Below the pieces are notes generated by a model. It was not told where the DNA came from, did not search any database, and worked only from the letters and a program-made list of their open reading frames with translations. Shown piece by piece: positions 11,682-22,934 of a stretch of 64,000 nt of DNA; position 1 is the stretch's first letter; every line of letters starts with the position of its first letter. The position numbers and the translations under genes are program-made. Source of the stretch: Myrmaecium sp. VS I D KN 1 (lineage: Eukaryota; Ascomycota; Dothideomycetes; Valsariales; Valsariaceae); NCBI GenBank assembly GCA_019775845.1, contig JADQAV010000002.1:930001-994000 (forward strand). The letters run 5' to 3'.

Positions 11682-12008
11682 TGATGCTATCAGATCTCAA
11701 GGAATATTGTTAGAAAGTTACGTCGTAACAGAGACTCCGAAGAAGATGACGAAGTTCCAGGTTGGTGTTGTCGGCGTGAATGACCCCGTCTCCGCCTCTT
11801 CCACGGCGGCGCCCGGGCCCCCCACCATGCCCGGGCCGATCATTCGCCCTTTAGATTGGGCCGTCCCGTGCTCCGCGACCTGTAGTGACCTCAACCTTTG
11901 GATTGCGCATCCAACAAACCAGAGAGTCCGTGACTCGGTCCGCGCAAACCGACAGCAGTCGATCCTCGACAGTCCATACTGGAAGGGGCAGTTAGCACGG
12001 CGTCAGTC
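11682..12008. promoter_or_regulatory. Shared divergent promoter region (PPAT / WD40 gene)
   Basis: A 327-bp gap between the two divergent start codons, so both promoters must lie here or overlap the 5' UTRs. No clear TATA box was seen; there are GC-rich stretches around 11800-11850. Confidence 0.5.
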
Positions 12009-14328
12009 ATGCCCTTCCATTCTCATCACCAGCAGAGTTCGGGGGCCGGTCCATCAAGCGCCGGACAAGGCATCTATCAAGCTGCGCATGCTTTAGGCGC
12101 CATCGGTGCGCCTGGAGGGAATCTGCGAATAGCTACCTCAGGGACTACGGCAGCAGGAACAGATGCGCTCATGCCTGGCAGTGGGAATGCTCCTGGATTC
12201 CACGCAGGAGGTCAGACTGCCCCGCCAGTTAGCTCAGGTCTCCCCGGGCCTGGCGCGGCACCGTCATCGACGAACTCACAACAGTTCGAGACACCACGAC
12301 GTTCGAACACCATAGGAAGGGCGCCCGAAGAGCTTCACATCAACCCCGGGAGGCTGCCCCAGCAGGATGCTTCGCATTCTCAGTCGCAGCAACAGCAGCA
12401 TCAACAGCAGCAGCAGCAGCAGCAGCCACAACAGATGTACCAAACCAGTCAGTATACTCCTACGAGCACCGGGCCCAACATAAGCCTCCAACAAGCAACG
12501 CCGCAATCGCATTACAATACCCCGCAAGCTTCTGGCGGTCTGCCTGGCAGTCTACAACCTGGCAGCAACAACCCAAGACCGGGTCCTTCCTCCGCTTATA
12601 CCGCCCCGACGACCGTTCCAACCATGCCTCAGATACAAACAAACTCTCAGCAGTACACTCTCCCTACACGCTCCAATACGAACGCCTCTCAACCTTCACA
12701 TAGCTATTCTCGCTCGAGTCCAGCTGGCCTGGACCAGAAATACATTCCCTTTTCGAACACTCCAGAGACCCCGAAGTACAATCAGACGCCAGGTCAGCGA
12801 TATTACGCGACGACTCCTACAGGCGCTGCTTCCAACTCTCCCCTTGGTCTGGCGGATATCAGACCTCGCGCAAACTCCACCATGGACCAAGAGAGCGGCT
12901 TGGCGCAGATCTTCACGTACAATGAGAACGATCGAACTCCCAGCAACAGCAACTATCTCGCACCATGGCCTGTATACGCCTTTGACTGGTGTAAATGGCC
13001 AGTTCAAGGCCATACTAATGCTGGGAAGATGGCGGTGGGAAGCTATCTGGAGGATACACATAACTTCGTACGTGCTGCTCCACACACTGTGCGCTAATAG
13101 CTGACTTGGATGACTCCAGATCCAAATCCTCGATACTCAGATAGCACCGCAGGAAGTGAACTCCCCCGGAGCCCCTCCATACGGTCTGGAATACGTTAAG
13201 GTTGCAGAGGCTACATGTTCATACCCGGTCACCAGGATATTGTGGGAGCCGCCTTCATCGCAAAAACAATCCACGGATTTGCTTGCCACATCTGGCGATC
13301 ATCTGCGTTTGTGGTCGCTACCTCAGCCCACGGGAGGAAACATCAGCAACACAATAAATCGTAGTGCAAGCGTCAACACTCGGGACCACCCTCCTCAGAA
13401 GCTTACACCACTTGCCCTGCTCTCGAATTCGAAGTCGCCGGAGCATACCGCGCCGCTTACTTCATTAGACTGGAACACCCTCTCACCGAAACTCATTATC
13501 ACTTCCAGTATTGACACAACATGCACGATCTGGGACATTCCAACGCTCACCGCAAAGACCCAGCTTATCGCGCACGATAAAGAGGTGTTCGATGTCCGAT
13601 TTTGTGCTGGCAGCGTGGATGTGTTCGTCTCTTGTGGTGCCGATGGTAGCGTAAGGATGTTCGACCTGCGGAGTCTGGAACATAGCACTATCATTTACGA
13701 GCCATCCGACAAGATTGAGAAGGTGGATCAAGGTAGGACGAGTTCACTGGCTTTATCCATCCGTCTGCTAACGGGATCTTCCCCAGGCTCTCCAACTGGC
13801 CGCGCCTCTCCAACCAAACAAACCATGAGTTACCCTCCGCCATTACTCCGCCTTGCGGCTTCACCTCATGATTCTCACCTCCTTGCCACGTTTGCTGCTG
13901 AGAGCAATCTTATTCGTATCCTCGACGTTCGTCAACCGGGTCAGGCGCTGCTCGAGCTTAAAGGCCACGCCGCAGCGCTCAATAGCATTGAATGGAGTCC
14001 TTCACGCCGGGGGATGCTTGCTTCAGGTGCCGACGACTGCACTGTGCTTATCTGGGACCTCCTGCATAGCCAGAACGGCGCTGTCATCAATGGAGATGGT
14101 GGCAGCAGCAGCAATAATGGCGCCGGAATCTCGTCTCAACCTCAGCAGTCCGCCCAACATGGTACAGCAACCCCTAGCACCGTTAGTCAGAAAGGTCCAT
14201 ACGCCAGCTGGCGCTGCGATTACGAGGTTGGAAACCTCAGCTGGGCGCCCCAAAGTGCGCTGACGTCGCAAGGAGGCGACTGGGTCGGCGTGTGCGGCGG
14301 AAGAGGTATCTGGGGCGTTAAACTATGA
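12009..14328 (+). CDS. DCAF7: DCAF7/WDR68-type WD40 protein with long N-terminal extension
   Basis: Three exons: 12009-13067, 13120-13732 and 13787-14328, total 737 residues. Introns are 52 and 54 bp, the second with a perfect TGCTAACG branch. Residues 1 to about 315 are disordered and Gln/Pro/Ser-rich with a polyglutamine tract near residue 140. From residue 320 the DCAF7/WDR68/TTG1 family begins (WPVYAFDWCKWP, GKMAVGSYLEDTHNF), followed by WD repeats (TSIDTTCTIWDIP, DGSVRMFDLRSLEHST, SGADDCTVLIWDLL) and the end GGRGIWGVKL. WDR68 is a scaffold for DYRK/HIPK kinases and CUL4 complexes in animals; the fungal role is inferred. The second intron is stop-free and a multiple of three, so an unspliced mRNA would also be readable. 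Confidence 0.87.
12385..12434 (+). repeat. CAG-rich polyglutamine tract
   Basis: Imperfect run of CAG/CAA/CAT codons in the WD40 gene, encoding a Gln/His-rich stretch (QSQQQQHQQQQQQQQPQQ). It is a likely length-variable microsatellite inside coding DNA. Confidence 0.85.
13733..13786 (+). other. Stop-free 54-bp intron in the WD40 gene
   Basis: GTAGGA donor, TGCTAACG branch, CCCCAG acceptor; length divisible by three with no stop in frame. Splicing joins KVDQ to GSPTGRASP; retention adds 18 residues between two WD repeats. Confidence 0.75.
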
Positions 14329-14859
14329 GGCGAGCACGTGTGGACAAGTTGGTTCGATCATGATTTTTACGATGTACTGAAGTGCCGTTTTCCTTACAAA
14401 TCCTAGAAAAACGGGTCGTTTTCTCGTTTTTCGTTGGAGAGACAGACCGTCTAACTCTTTTCTATTATCCTTATTTTGCTCTTCTCGCTGTAGTTAGTAC
14501 TCCTAAGGACAAAGACCCCCTCCTTCAGACTGGTGTGAAGCAAGAAGCAAATCCTGATTCCTGACGTAGTTGCGCGCCTATCAAGTGCGCCCGTCCTGAA
14601 TATATTCAATCTCAGAAAATCGCCGGTGATCCTCTACCCGAATTCTATAGTTGTTATGAGCTCACCACAGATCGTGTGCGCGCGCTCTTCTATCGTGCCT
14701 CGCTGAATTCGCGTGCTTATTAAGCGAGCTCTACACCACCTCTGATTCTGAATGCCGCAGGCCATCCTTGCCCAATAATAATCTGCCGCGCGCCCAGGTA
14801 TATATGGCGAGAAGCAGATAGCAAGAACTCCGCAAAGACTCAGTGGCTTCTTTACATAG
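14329..14859. other. Intergenic: 3' flank of WD40 gene and WDR6 promoter
   Basis: About 530 bp with no coding sequence seen. The last 60 bp contain a TATA-like element. Confidence 0.5.
14799..14805 (+). promoter_or_regulatory. TATA-like element upstream of WDR6
   Basis: TATATAT lies about 55 bp before the proposed ATG at 14860. Position is plausible for a fungal core promoter with a short leader; no experimental support. Confidence 0.4.
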
Positions 14860-17800
14860 ATGTTATCCCTTCAGGTAAGTTGGAAAACCCCTTACGCGCT
14901 GCTCTCTCGCTCTTTTTTCGCTTCCCCATCCGTCAACTTTCTCAAAAAAAAATGTCGAACTTACCAATTCTCGTCTGTTTCTTCCCCCTTCTTCTTGCGG
15001 TCTTCTAGCATGCCACCCCCACGCCTCACACCATTCCCGTGACCGCGCTCGCCTTCGCGCGGCACGGCTCCCTTATCTTCGCCGGCCAAGGCGGGTATCT
15101 CCTCCTGTTCCGCTGCACGTCCCCAACGTCGTGGGAGCGGATCGGGAGCTTTGCGGTGTTCGAGGCAAGAGCCGTGCATGGTGTTGTGGTGCTCGAAGAG
15201 GATGGCGACGATGTGGATGTGCTGGTCTGGGGAGGGATGGGGTTACGGAGGGTCGAGGTGGGAGCTGAAGGGAAGCGGGTGAGGATGAGCAAGGTGGGTT
15301 GGGCGGTGGATTGGGTGTTCGATGTGGTCAAGGTGGAGAAGGGTAAGTGCGTGGGTATTATGGCGCATAATGCGCTCATGGAGGTGGACGTCGCTGGGGG
15401 TGAAGAGGATGGGGTTCTGAAAAGGTAGGTCGTCTCTTTCGATTGCTCCTTTTTTTCGACGATCAGAGTGGTCCTCACTCTTCTTCTGGGTTTTGTTCTC
15501 GTGCTTATTGTTCCTCCGCCGTCCTTCAGTCTAGCAACATCGGAAATCACGGGGAGCTCCAGATGTATTCTCTATGCCGCGCATCTCCTTTGCCTTGCTC
15601 CGAACCGGATTCTCGTTGCTGCTGGTACGGCATTTGGTGAGATCTTGGTCTGGTCGTGTTTATTGAACGGCAGCGCCACGGTCAAAGCGCAAACCCACTA
15701 CGTCTTCACCGGCCATGAGGGCTCGATATTCGGCGTCAAGATATCGCCGGAGTTGCACTTCGAGAACCAGGACACGCCCCGGCGTCTACTGCTGAGCTGC
15801 AGTGATGATCGCTCAATTCGGGCCTGGGATATTTTCAAGCTCTCGGAGAACTTCGAAGACGCCTCTGATCTGGATAACCCGCTCTCACAGCGGGAAACCG
15901 GCTTTGGAACCAGGGTAGAGGATGATTCGAGAGACCAATGTGTAGCTGTAGCCTGGGGGCACGCGTCCCGCATCTGGTCAGTCGGGTTCTTAGGCATGCA
16001 CGAGAACCTGCAGAGCCCTCGCCGCGACATCGAAATCGTCTCAATCGGAGAAGACGCAACTTGCCAGCTATGGCGACTCAGCCCAGCAGGAAAGACCAAG
16101 TTTGAACTGCAACACCAGAAGACGTCAGCCTTCCATACGGGGAAAAGCATCTGGTCGATTGCAGTCCATGAAAACGCTGGAATGAGGAAAATAGTAACAG
16201 GGGCTGCAGATGGCCAGATCATATCATACAGTCCAGATCTATCGACAGACCTGGAAGGAGAATGGGGCGTTGAGGAGATACTTGCGTTAGCGCACAGAGA
16301 AGAAATATCAACGGAATCAACAGTAACGCCCGTCAAAGGAAAGAAGAAACCCGTCGACGCTATTAGAAGTTATGCGTTCATGGACTCGGACAGCTTGATC
16401 CTTGTGATGAACAGTGGACGAGTCCTCTCAGCTGTTATAGACCATCAACCCCCTGATGCGTCTTCTCAATCTGGTCGTATTCAGTGGATGACGTTGGCAA
16501 ACATCGAGGACTTGAAGGGATACTCCGTCAGCACCGGCCTTCCTTCTTTGGGGCTTGCTTTCATTGCCGGCTTGTCAGGCAGCGTCTACAGCTACAGCCA
16601 AGCATCACAAGATTTTGCGGAAGTTGCTTCCGCTGAGCGGAAGATCTCAGCGCTCTTCGCTCAGCAGGTCTCAAACGACCTTGTGGCTCTTCTTCCCACT
16701 ACCGTTGGATCCACGAACGCTCATATTACCCTCTTGCGGTACTCGGCGGATAGATCGAAGGTAGTAAGGCGGAGCACTGTCTCGCTGGAGGTCTCTAAAG
16801 GCTTCATCGTTACAGGTATGGCTTTTGGGCAAGCTATCTCATCTGGAGTGCCTGGAGAATCGAGATCTTTTGTGTTCTTAGGCGGGCGCAACGGGGCAAT
16901 CGCCATCTATCGGAGTCCATCCGTTACTGAGCCGGAGAATGTCGGTGAAAAGGGGAGTCATGCAGAATTAATGACGATCGTCCCCAAAGCCCACGGAGGA
17001 GAGTCCGTTACGCAGTTACTCTTTGATCCAGTTTCCGGCACAGGGCCCTATACCGGGCAGCTCTTTTCCGTCGGCCGCGACGGCGGATGTACCGTGCTCG
17101 AAATCGACGCCGATCGTTCAACCACCCGTCTCATTCACCAGCTGAGTCTCCCGTTCGGCCCTAACATCGAGGGCATCTACCGCCACGCCGCGACGAGCGA
17201 CATCATGGTGTACGGCTTCCACGGCAAGCAATTCGTCCTCTACAACCTGACCCGCGAGCGCGAAGTGATGGCGGTGGAGTGCGGCGGCGCACACCGAGTT
17301 TGGGCATTTTGCTCCTCCGAAGACCTCTTGCGCTCGCTCACGGGGACATTCTTCTGGACGAAGGCGTCGAACCTCCACGTCTGCCGCAAGCACGGCGCTT
17401 CGCATACAGTCATCCAGGACGGAGGTCACGGAAGGGAGATCAAAGCCATCGCCGTGTCGCCTCCCATACCCTTCACCACCGAGGGAACCTCGACCAAAAC
17501 ACTCATCGCCACCGGCGCCGAAGACACCGACATCAAGATCTTCGAGGTACAAGACAACAACAGCAACAACAACAACAACAACAACAACACTGCCGACGCC
17601 AGCCGCACAGAAGAAGAAAGCCGACGCCCATCCCTCCGCGCCCTCCGCACCCTCCGCAAGCACACCACCGGCATCCAGCACCTCCAATGGTCCGCCGACG
17701 GCGCCTACCTCTTCAGCAGCGGCGGCTTCGAGGAGTTCTACATCTGGCAGGTCCACCCGATCCCGGCCCTCGGCGGCGTGGGCGCCGTCTGCCTCGCCCG

Positions 17801-18758
17801 CGCCCCCCAGCCCCACCCGGACGAGCCGGACCTGCGGATCACGAGCTTCCAGGCGGAGCGCCTGCCGGCCGCGTCGGCGCCGCCCGCCTTCCGCATCACC
17901 CTGCTCTACTCCGACTCCAGCATCCGCGTCTTTCACTGCTGCTCTCCAGAACAGCAAGAAGCTCACTGGACGCTCCTCCACCACGTCACCTACTCCACCG
18001 TCTGCCTCACCCAATCCCTCTACCCTTTCCCCTTCAGCAGCAGCAGCTCCAGCAGCAGCAATAGCCTCCTCCTCCTCCTCACCACCGCCACCGACGGCCG
18101 ACTGGCCCAATGGCAGCTCTCACTCTCCAACAAACCGCTCACCACCACCCCGCTGCACCAATCCTCCATCCACGCCCTCGCCCACCACGCTCTCAGTCCC
18201 ACCGCTACGCTCCTCCTCACCGGCGGCGACGACGGCGCTCTCGCTCTCACGCTCTTGCGGTATCCATCCCCCTCGGACTCCACACAACCAACCGCAGCAA
18301 CGACAGCGACGAAAACAATCCGCCTCCCCCGCGCCCACAGCAGCGCCATCACCGGCGTCGCCATCCTTCCTTCCCCCTCGCCTTCTTCTTCTACCTCCCC
18401 ACCACCTACACCATTCCATCCAGCCATCCATCACAAGCACAACATCCTCCTCGCATCCACAGGCAACGACCAGCGCGTCAAGCTCTGGGGGGCGCGCGTG
18501 CGTATGCGGCCTTCTTCCTCTTCCCCCTCCTCACCTCTCTCCGGCGCGGCAGAGGAGGTGTTGGAGGAGGAGGAAGAGGACGAACTGATGGTCGAAGCCA
18601 AAGTCGCGGATCGACCGAGCGCGGTCGCGGATGCGTGTGCGGGGCTTGCTGTTGTTGGAGCTGGCGGCGTCAGGGTGGCGGAGGGTGGTGGGAGGGGAGG
18701 AAAGGCGAGGCTGCTGGTGGCGGGGGTGGGGATGGAGATGTGGGATGTAGGAGTGTGA
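14860..18758 (+). CDS. WDR6: WDR6/Trm734-type WD40 protein (tRNA 2'-O-methylation cofactor)
   Basis: Exons 14860-14874, 15009-15424 and 15530-18758 give 1219 residues. The first coding exon is five codons (MLSLQ); after a 134-bp intron the protein runs HATPTPHTIPVTALAF, the usual WDR6 N-terminus. A 105-bp intron precedes SLATSEITGSSRCILYAAHL. Many WD repeats follow (HEGSIFGVKIS, SCSDDRSIRAWDI, SIGEDATCQLWRLS, TGAEDTDIKIFEV, STGNDQRVKLWGARV). In yeast the homologue Trm734/Rtt10 partners Trm7 to methylate the wobble base of certain tRNAs and also affects endosomal recycling; that function is from the family. Insertions include an Asn run near 17560 and Ser/Pro-rich loops near 18040 and 18370. 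The last 1.3 kb is markedly more GC-rich than the rest. Confidence 0.85.
17553..17589 (+). repeat. AAC microsatellite (poly-Asn) in WDR6
   Basis: A run of AAC codons interrupted once by AGC encodes about a dozen asparagines between two WD repeats. In the other two frames it reads poly-Gln and poly-Thr. Confidence 0.85.
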
Positions 18759-19576
18759 GGGATCAGGAGGATGTTGTGGATGTTGTTGGGAGGGAGACCA
18801 TGGGGAAGAGGGAGAGATTGGACGGGGAGTTGTGTGTGGCATGTTCAGATTGAGACGGAGATCTATGTAAGGAGATTTGAAGGCTGAGAGAAGAGAAAAG
18901 GGATAGGGTCAACCCTCGACGTCGTCAGGCAATTTTCTCTAATTAGTAGTAGGAATAGTAGCCGACTTTGCAGCAGCACGCGGAAGGGAAAAAAAAAATA
19001 ACTGATGTTAATCGTACAACGGGGGCCCACACCACACCATCGCTCTCCTTTCCTCTAGAACGAAGCGAAGAATCCACCTCCTTTCTCTTCTCTCACTCTC
19101 TTACTCTCGCAAGGAATAGGGCTCCGCGCAGTCCAGCAAAGTCCGTCTCAAATGTCCCAAGGGTTTGATCTCAAAAGGCCTCCTTTTCTCTCCTCTCTCT
19201 ATTCACCCGTCTTTCCTGTCGTTCTTATCCCAAAGATCTTCATAGACAATGCAATGTCGCGACAGAAAAATGAAAAATTCCAGTTTCCATCCAAGAACAA
19301 CTACGGCATGGGTATATCCGCAACTAGACCAGACCAAACCAGACCAGATCAGGGAGAAAGTCGGGTAAAGAGAGAAGATAATGCAGGATTATTCGCCGAA
19401 CCAGACGGCGTCAGATGCCGGAGATGATGGACCACGAATTAGGTCGATGTCCAAGGAAAGAAGCATGCCCGCTATCTGGCCGGGAGCTCCAGAGAGAAGA
19501 ATGATCAGATCGGGATAGAAGAGGAGGTTCCGTCCGTGCTGCGACCTTGCGCGACTCCTCATTTCCTTTCCCCGCA
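18759..19576. other. Convergent intergenic region (WDR6 / PAP2 gene)
   Basis: Both flanking genes end here, so it holds two 3' UTRs. A short AACCAGACCAG-like repetition sits near 19325-19350. No gene is supported. Confidence 0.5.
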
Positions 19577-20755
19577 TCATGCCTGCCACTCCGCGTCCTT
19601 CCAACCAACGCTCTTCTGGACAGCCACGCCCTCAGTCGGCCTCGGCTTCTCAGTACGGCAGAGCCAGAAGCCCCACTCCTCCAGCGGGCGCAGCACCAGG
19701 AGGACGTGGTTGAGTTTCCAGCCAAGGAGGGGGATGAAGGCGCCCACGACCGCGTCGAGGAGGAAGTGGTTCGCGGTGGCCATGATGGTGACGAGCATGG
19801 CGGCGGGCCAGAGCGGGGCAAGGGCGCGGAGCCAGCGGTGGGGCGAGAAGCAGACGAGACAGACGCCGATGAGGAGGCTGGTGCCGAAGTGCAGGCTCGG
19901 CATCGCCGCGATTGTCAGCTGGAACCGGTTGTTGGACCAGCTCGGGGCGGAGCCGGGCCCCGTGCGCGGGTGCAGGATGTCCACGAAGCCGTACTCCTCC
20001 GGCAGCATGCGGGGCGGCATGCACCGCCAGGACGTGAAGATAACGAACGCGATCCAGTTGTTGAGGGCGATGGTGCGGCGGATGGTCTGGAAGATGGTGA
20101 GCGGGTAGTAGGTGTACGCGTACACGATGAACATGACGCCCAGGCAGATGTGGGACAGGTAGATGGTGGAGAGGACATCCATCAGGAGGCGGGAGTGCGT
20201 GAGGACCCAGGATTGGAGGGGCTGCTCGATCGCGATGTGGAGGCTTTCCTCGAGCGCGAGGATAGAGAGCGCATGCTGACGGGCGACGTCAAAGGCAGCG
20301 TCGTCATGGCGGATGAGGGATGCGGAGTAGGCGCGAGCGAGCTGGTAGATCTGTTGGGAACGTAAGCACGCGTGAGGCTATAGAAGAAGCTCGCGACGCC
20401 AGCACATACCCAGTATGTCAACAGCCAGTACCAGATCTCGATCAAGAAGGGGAAGTGGTTCAAGAAGCGGGACACCTTGTTACCCCGGAATCTGGAGTTG
20501 TCCGGGACGCAGGGACGTGCTTTCGCGGGCCCGAGAGCGATCTCGCCTTCCAGCGGCGGCGTGCGCAGGCCCTCGGTCACGGCGTCGCCTACGGAGCGTC
20601 GTTGGCTGCGACGTTTAATGAGCGTGCCGACGGTGAAGGTAAGCACAATAACTATGTAGACACGGGGTGGGTGGTTAGTCTCTGATATACCGCGCTGCTG
20701 CTGCAGGAGACGCGAACTCACCGAGAGGTTCAACAACATTCTTGAGCGCGCCCAT
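19577..20755 (-). CDS. PAP2-superfamily integral membrane protein
   Basis: Exons 20755-20722, 20651-20410 and 20350-19577 give 349 residues. Introns of 70 and 59 bp have GTGAGT and GTATGT donors; the first has a GACTAACC branch. The junctions read NVVEPL-VIVLTFTVGTLIK and YWLLTYW-IYQLARAYSAS. Several hydrophobic helices are visible (STIYLSHICLGVMFIVYAY, NNWIAFVIFTSW, LLIGVCLVCF, PLWPAAMLVTIMA). The PAP2-like active-site motifs are MPSLHFG (His246) and ATANHFLLDAVVG (His287, Asp291), the H-x-x-x-D arrangement of the inositolphosphotransferase/Aur1-like PAP2 branch rather than the PSGH form of Dpp1. Substrate unknown; a membrane lipid phosphatase or transferase is the best inference. The last 40 residues after the final helix are non-conserved in appearance. 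Confidence 0.8.
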
Positions 20756-20925
20756 CGTTCACGGAACGCGGAGGGAGTGCAGGAGGGTTAAGGTAGTATT
20801 ACGGTACGAAGACAAAGGTCCCTCCACGGTCGAACGATACAGGTAGTAACAGTAATGATGGTGGTGGTGTAGGTGAAAAGGATGGGGAGGGAAAAGAGAG
20901 CGACGGTGTCATGCTGAAAGGAAGA

Positions 20926-20957
20926 GAAGAGGAGAGGAGGTGAAGAGGAGAGGAGGT
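20926..20957 (+). repeat. 16-bp purine tandem repeat, two copies
   Basis: GAAGAGGAGAGGAGGT occurs twice head to tail upstream of the PAP2 gene. Confidence 0.85.
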
Positions 20958-21110
20958 GAGGCGGAGGCTGAGGCTGAGGATGAATGGGCAGGAAGGGAGG
21001 GAACGTAATCGGCAGGTACGAAAGTGCCAGTGGAAGTGAGTGGAATGAGACATGGCGTAGGGGAGGAGCTGGCAGGCAGGGCAGGGAGTACGCAGGCACC
21101 CCCGGGGCGG

Positions 21111-21136
21111 TGCAAGTGTGTGGTGCAAGTGTGTGG
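21111..21136 (+). repeat. 13-bp tandem repeat, two copies
   Basis: TGCAAGTGTGTGG occurs twice head to tail in the spacer upstream of the PAP2 gene. Confidence 0.85.
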
Positions 21137-22934
21137 TGCATGACAAAGGGAGGGGAGGGGGCGACACGACAGCACCTCGTCGATGGACATTGGAAGTCCC
21201 GTCAGCTCCTTCCGTGCTTCCGGTTGGTCCGCCGTGAATGGACGAGTCGGGTGGTTGTTGATCTGTCCCTATAGGTGAATAGGTAAGGTAAGGCACACAT
21301 AACTTAGCAAACAAAACATGGCGTACTTCGTATTTACTGTATTTGCCTATTGTACACCGTCATCTGATCGGGTTATATACGCCGAGGACTCAAGTAATAC
21401 ATACGTAGTAAGGATCTCTTGTGAGAGTATTGTGGTAGATATCATACGCCTACCATTGGCAGTTCCAAAGTCCCATCGTCATGCTCATCGTCAGCAAAGC
21501 CGCGAGCGGGGACAGGCACGCGAGCGCATTCCCCAGACGGACGCGGACGCTACCGGACTAGTCGTCCTTTTAGCAGCTGATCAAACAGCCACTCGAGAAC
21601 CATCGTCGCAATCCTCCAACATAAATACCTTAGCAATAAACATACAAGAAAAGTAACAGTGCGTTTTTCTTCGACTACTGGAGAAATACCCTTCACGCGA
21701 TCATGGAGAAAGTACACATGGGATAGGGGACCAACATCGGCGTTAGGTAAGGTATTTCTCGATTCACTTGGCCTCCACTCTGGTTGCGGGGGCCAATCAT
21801 TTCCTGATGGAACCCGGGCCGGGACGAATGTCCATCCGAACCCTTGCAAGGCTCGACTCGCAAGGATGCCAGGCTTCGTGATCGTTACCTAAAGGTACTT
21901 GTTTACGTGGCCTGCCGATTGGAGCTAGAGGTATACGACTACAGCAAAGGCATTCATGAGTTAACTTATACGGAGAAAAAAAAAAGGAATATATAAGTCT
22001 CCTAAGATGAGTAAAAGCGAAGGAAAGCATTACAACGATAAAACAGGGTAGACGGAAAACAAAAACCGACGGAAAGAAACCCTTCCGCGGACTCCGAAAA
22101 GACCCCTAAGTACCTAAGACGGAGAGAAAAGGGAAAAGAAAAGAGAGAAGAGAAGGGTAGAAACACTCGGATCGGTCCCATCCACTCCTCCCTTCGCTCA
22201 TCATCGTTAATAGAGGGCAGAAGAAAGCATCCCATCCCGATCCGGATCTCCAACCGTTCAGGAACGGGGAACGATGAACGGGAGTCGGGTCGGGTCCAGT
22301 CCCGCCCGGGCGAGTCGGTACCTTCGGAGACCGATCCGATCCGATCCGACCATATGAACCGGGCGGGCTGGGCAGGTGGTCCGCTTTTTCCCTACATATT
22401 CATCAAGGTACTGCCCGGTCTGCTCGATACCGATAGGAACGTGAAGTACTACATACAGTAGATCCCATAGAAACCAACCACCTCGGGGAATGAGGAAATA
22501 TCCATCGTGGTCTTCTTCTCTGCTGGTTGTAGTGCCTCGATATAGTATGTACATGCATAATACTACTATAGTATTTATGCTCTATAAGAGTAAGGGAAGA
22601 ATGAATGCTCCAACTCAGCTGTCCCGCTCGCGCGTGTATATCAATCATCAGTAGTAGTTCATGAAAACCCGATCAGGGGAAAAGAATGGCAAGGCGATCT
22701 AGAAACTCCGCAATGCCCGTCGTGTATCATCCGTCCAAGAACTCCCGCGCTTCGTATGAGCCGTTCGTTTCCTCCACGCTGCTATCCCAGCGCCGGTGAC
22801 CAAAGAAAGAAGAGAAAAACAAAAGACGAATGAACACAAGAACTGACCGCCATCAAAAAGCTCATGTCTCATGTCAAACAAAACGTCAACGCCCTGCCGA
22901 CCAAGAAAAACGAGCACAACGCCAGCTCACACCC

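Larger units (their letters stand above)
20756..22934. other. Long intergenic region (2.2 kb), purine-rich and repeat-bearing
   Basis: It holds the PAP2 gene promoter at its left end and the 3' flank of the Atg28-like gene at its right. There are GA-rich stretches (20880-20990 and 22030-22170), two small tandem repeats and an A-run near 21977. Open frames present are short and lack domains. No gene supported. Confidence 0.45.

Noticed and set aside
17118-18110. 330-codon antisense open frame inside WDR6
   Set aside because: It lies opposite GC-rich WDR6 coding DNA. Gly/Val/Glu-rich composition and poly-Val from the antisense AAC run mark it as a shadow.
19547-20365. 272-codon plus-strand frame across the PAP2 gene
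   Set aside because: Gly/Glu/Asp-rich shadow of a GC-rich gene with proven membrane helices and introns on the other strand.
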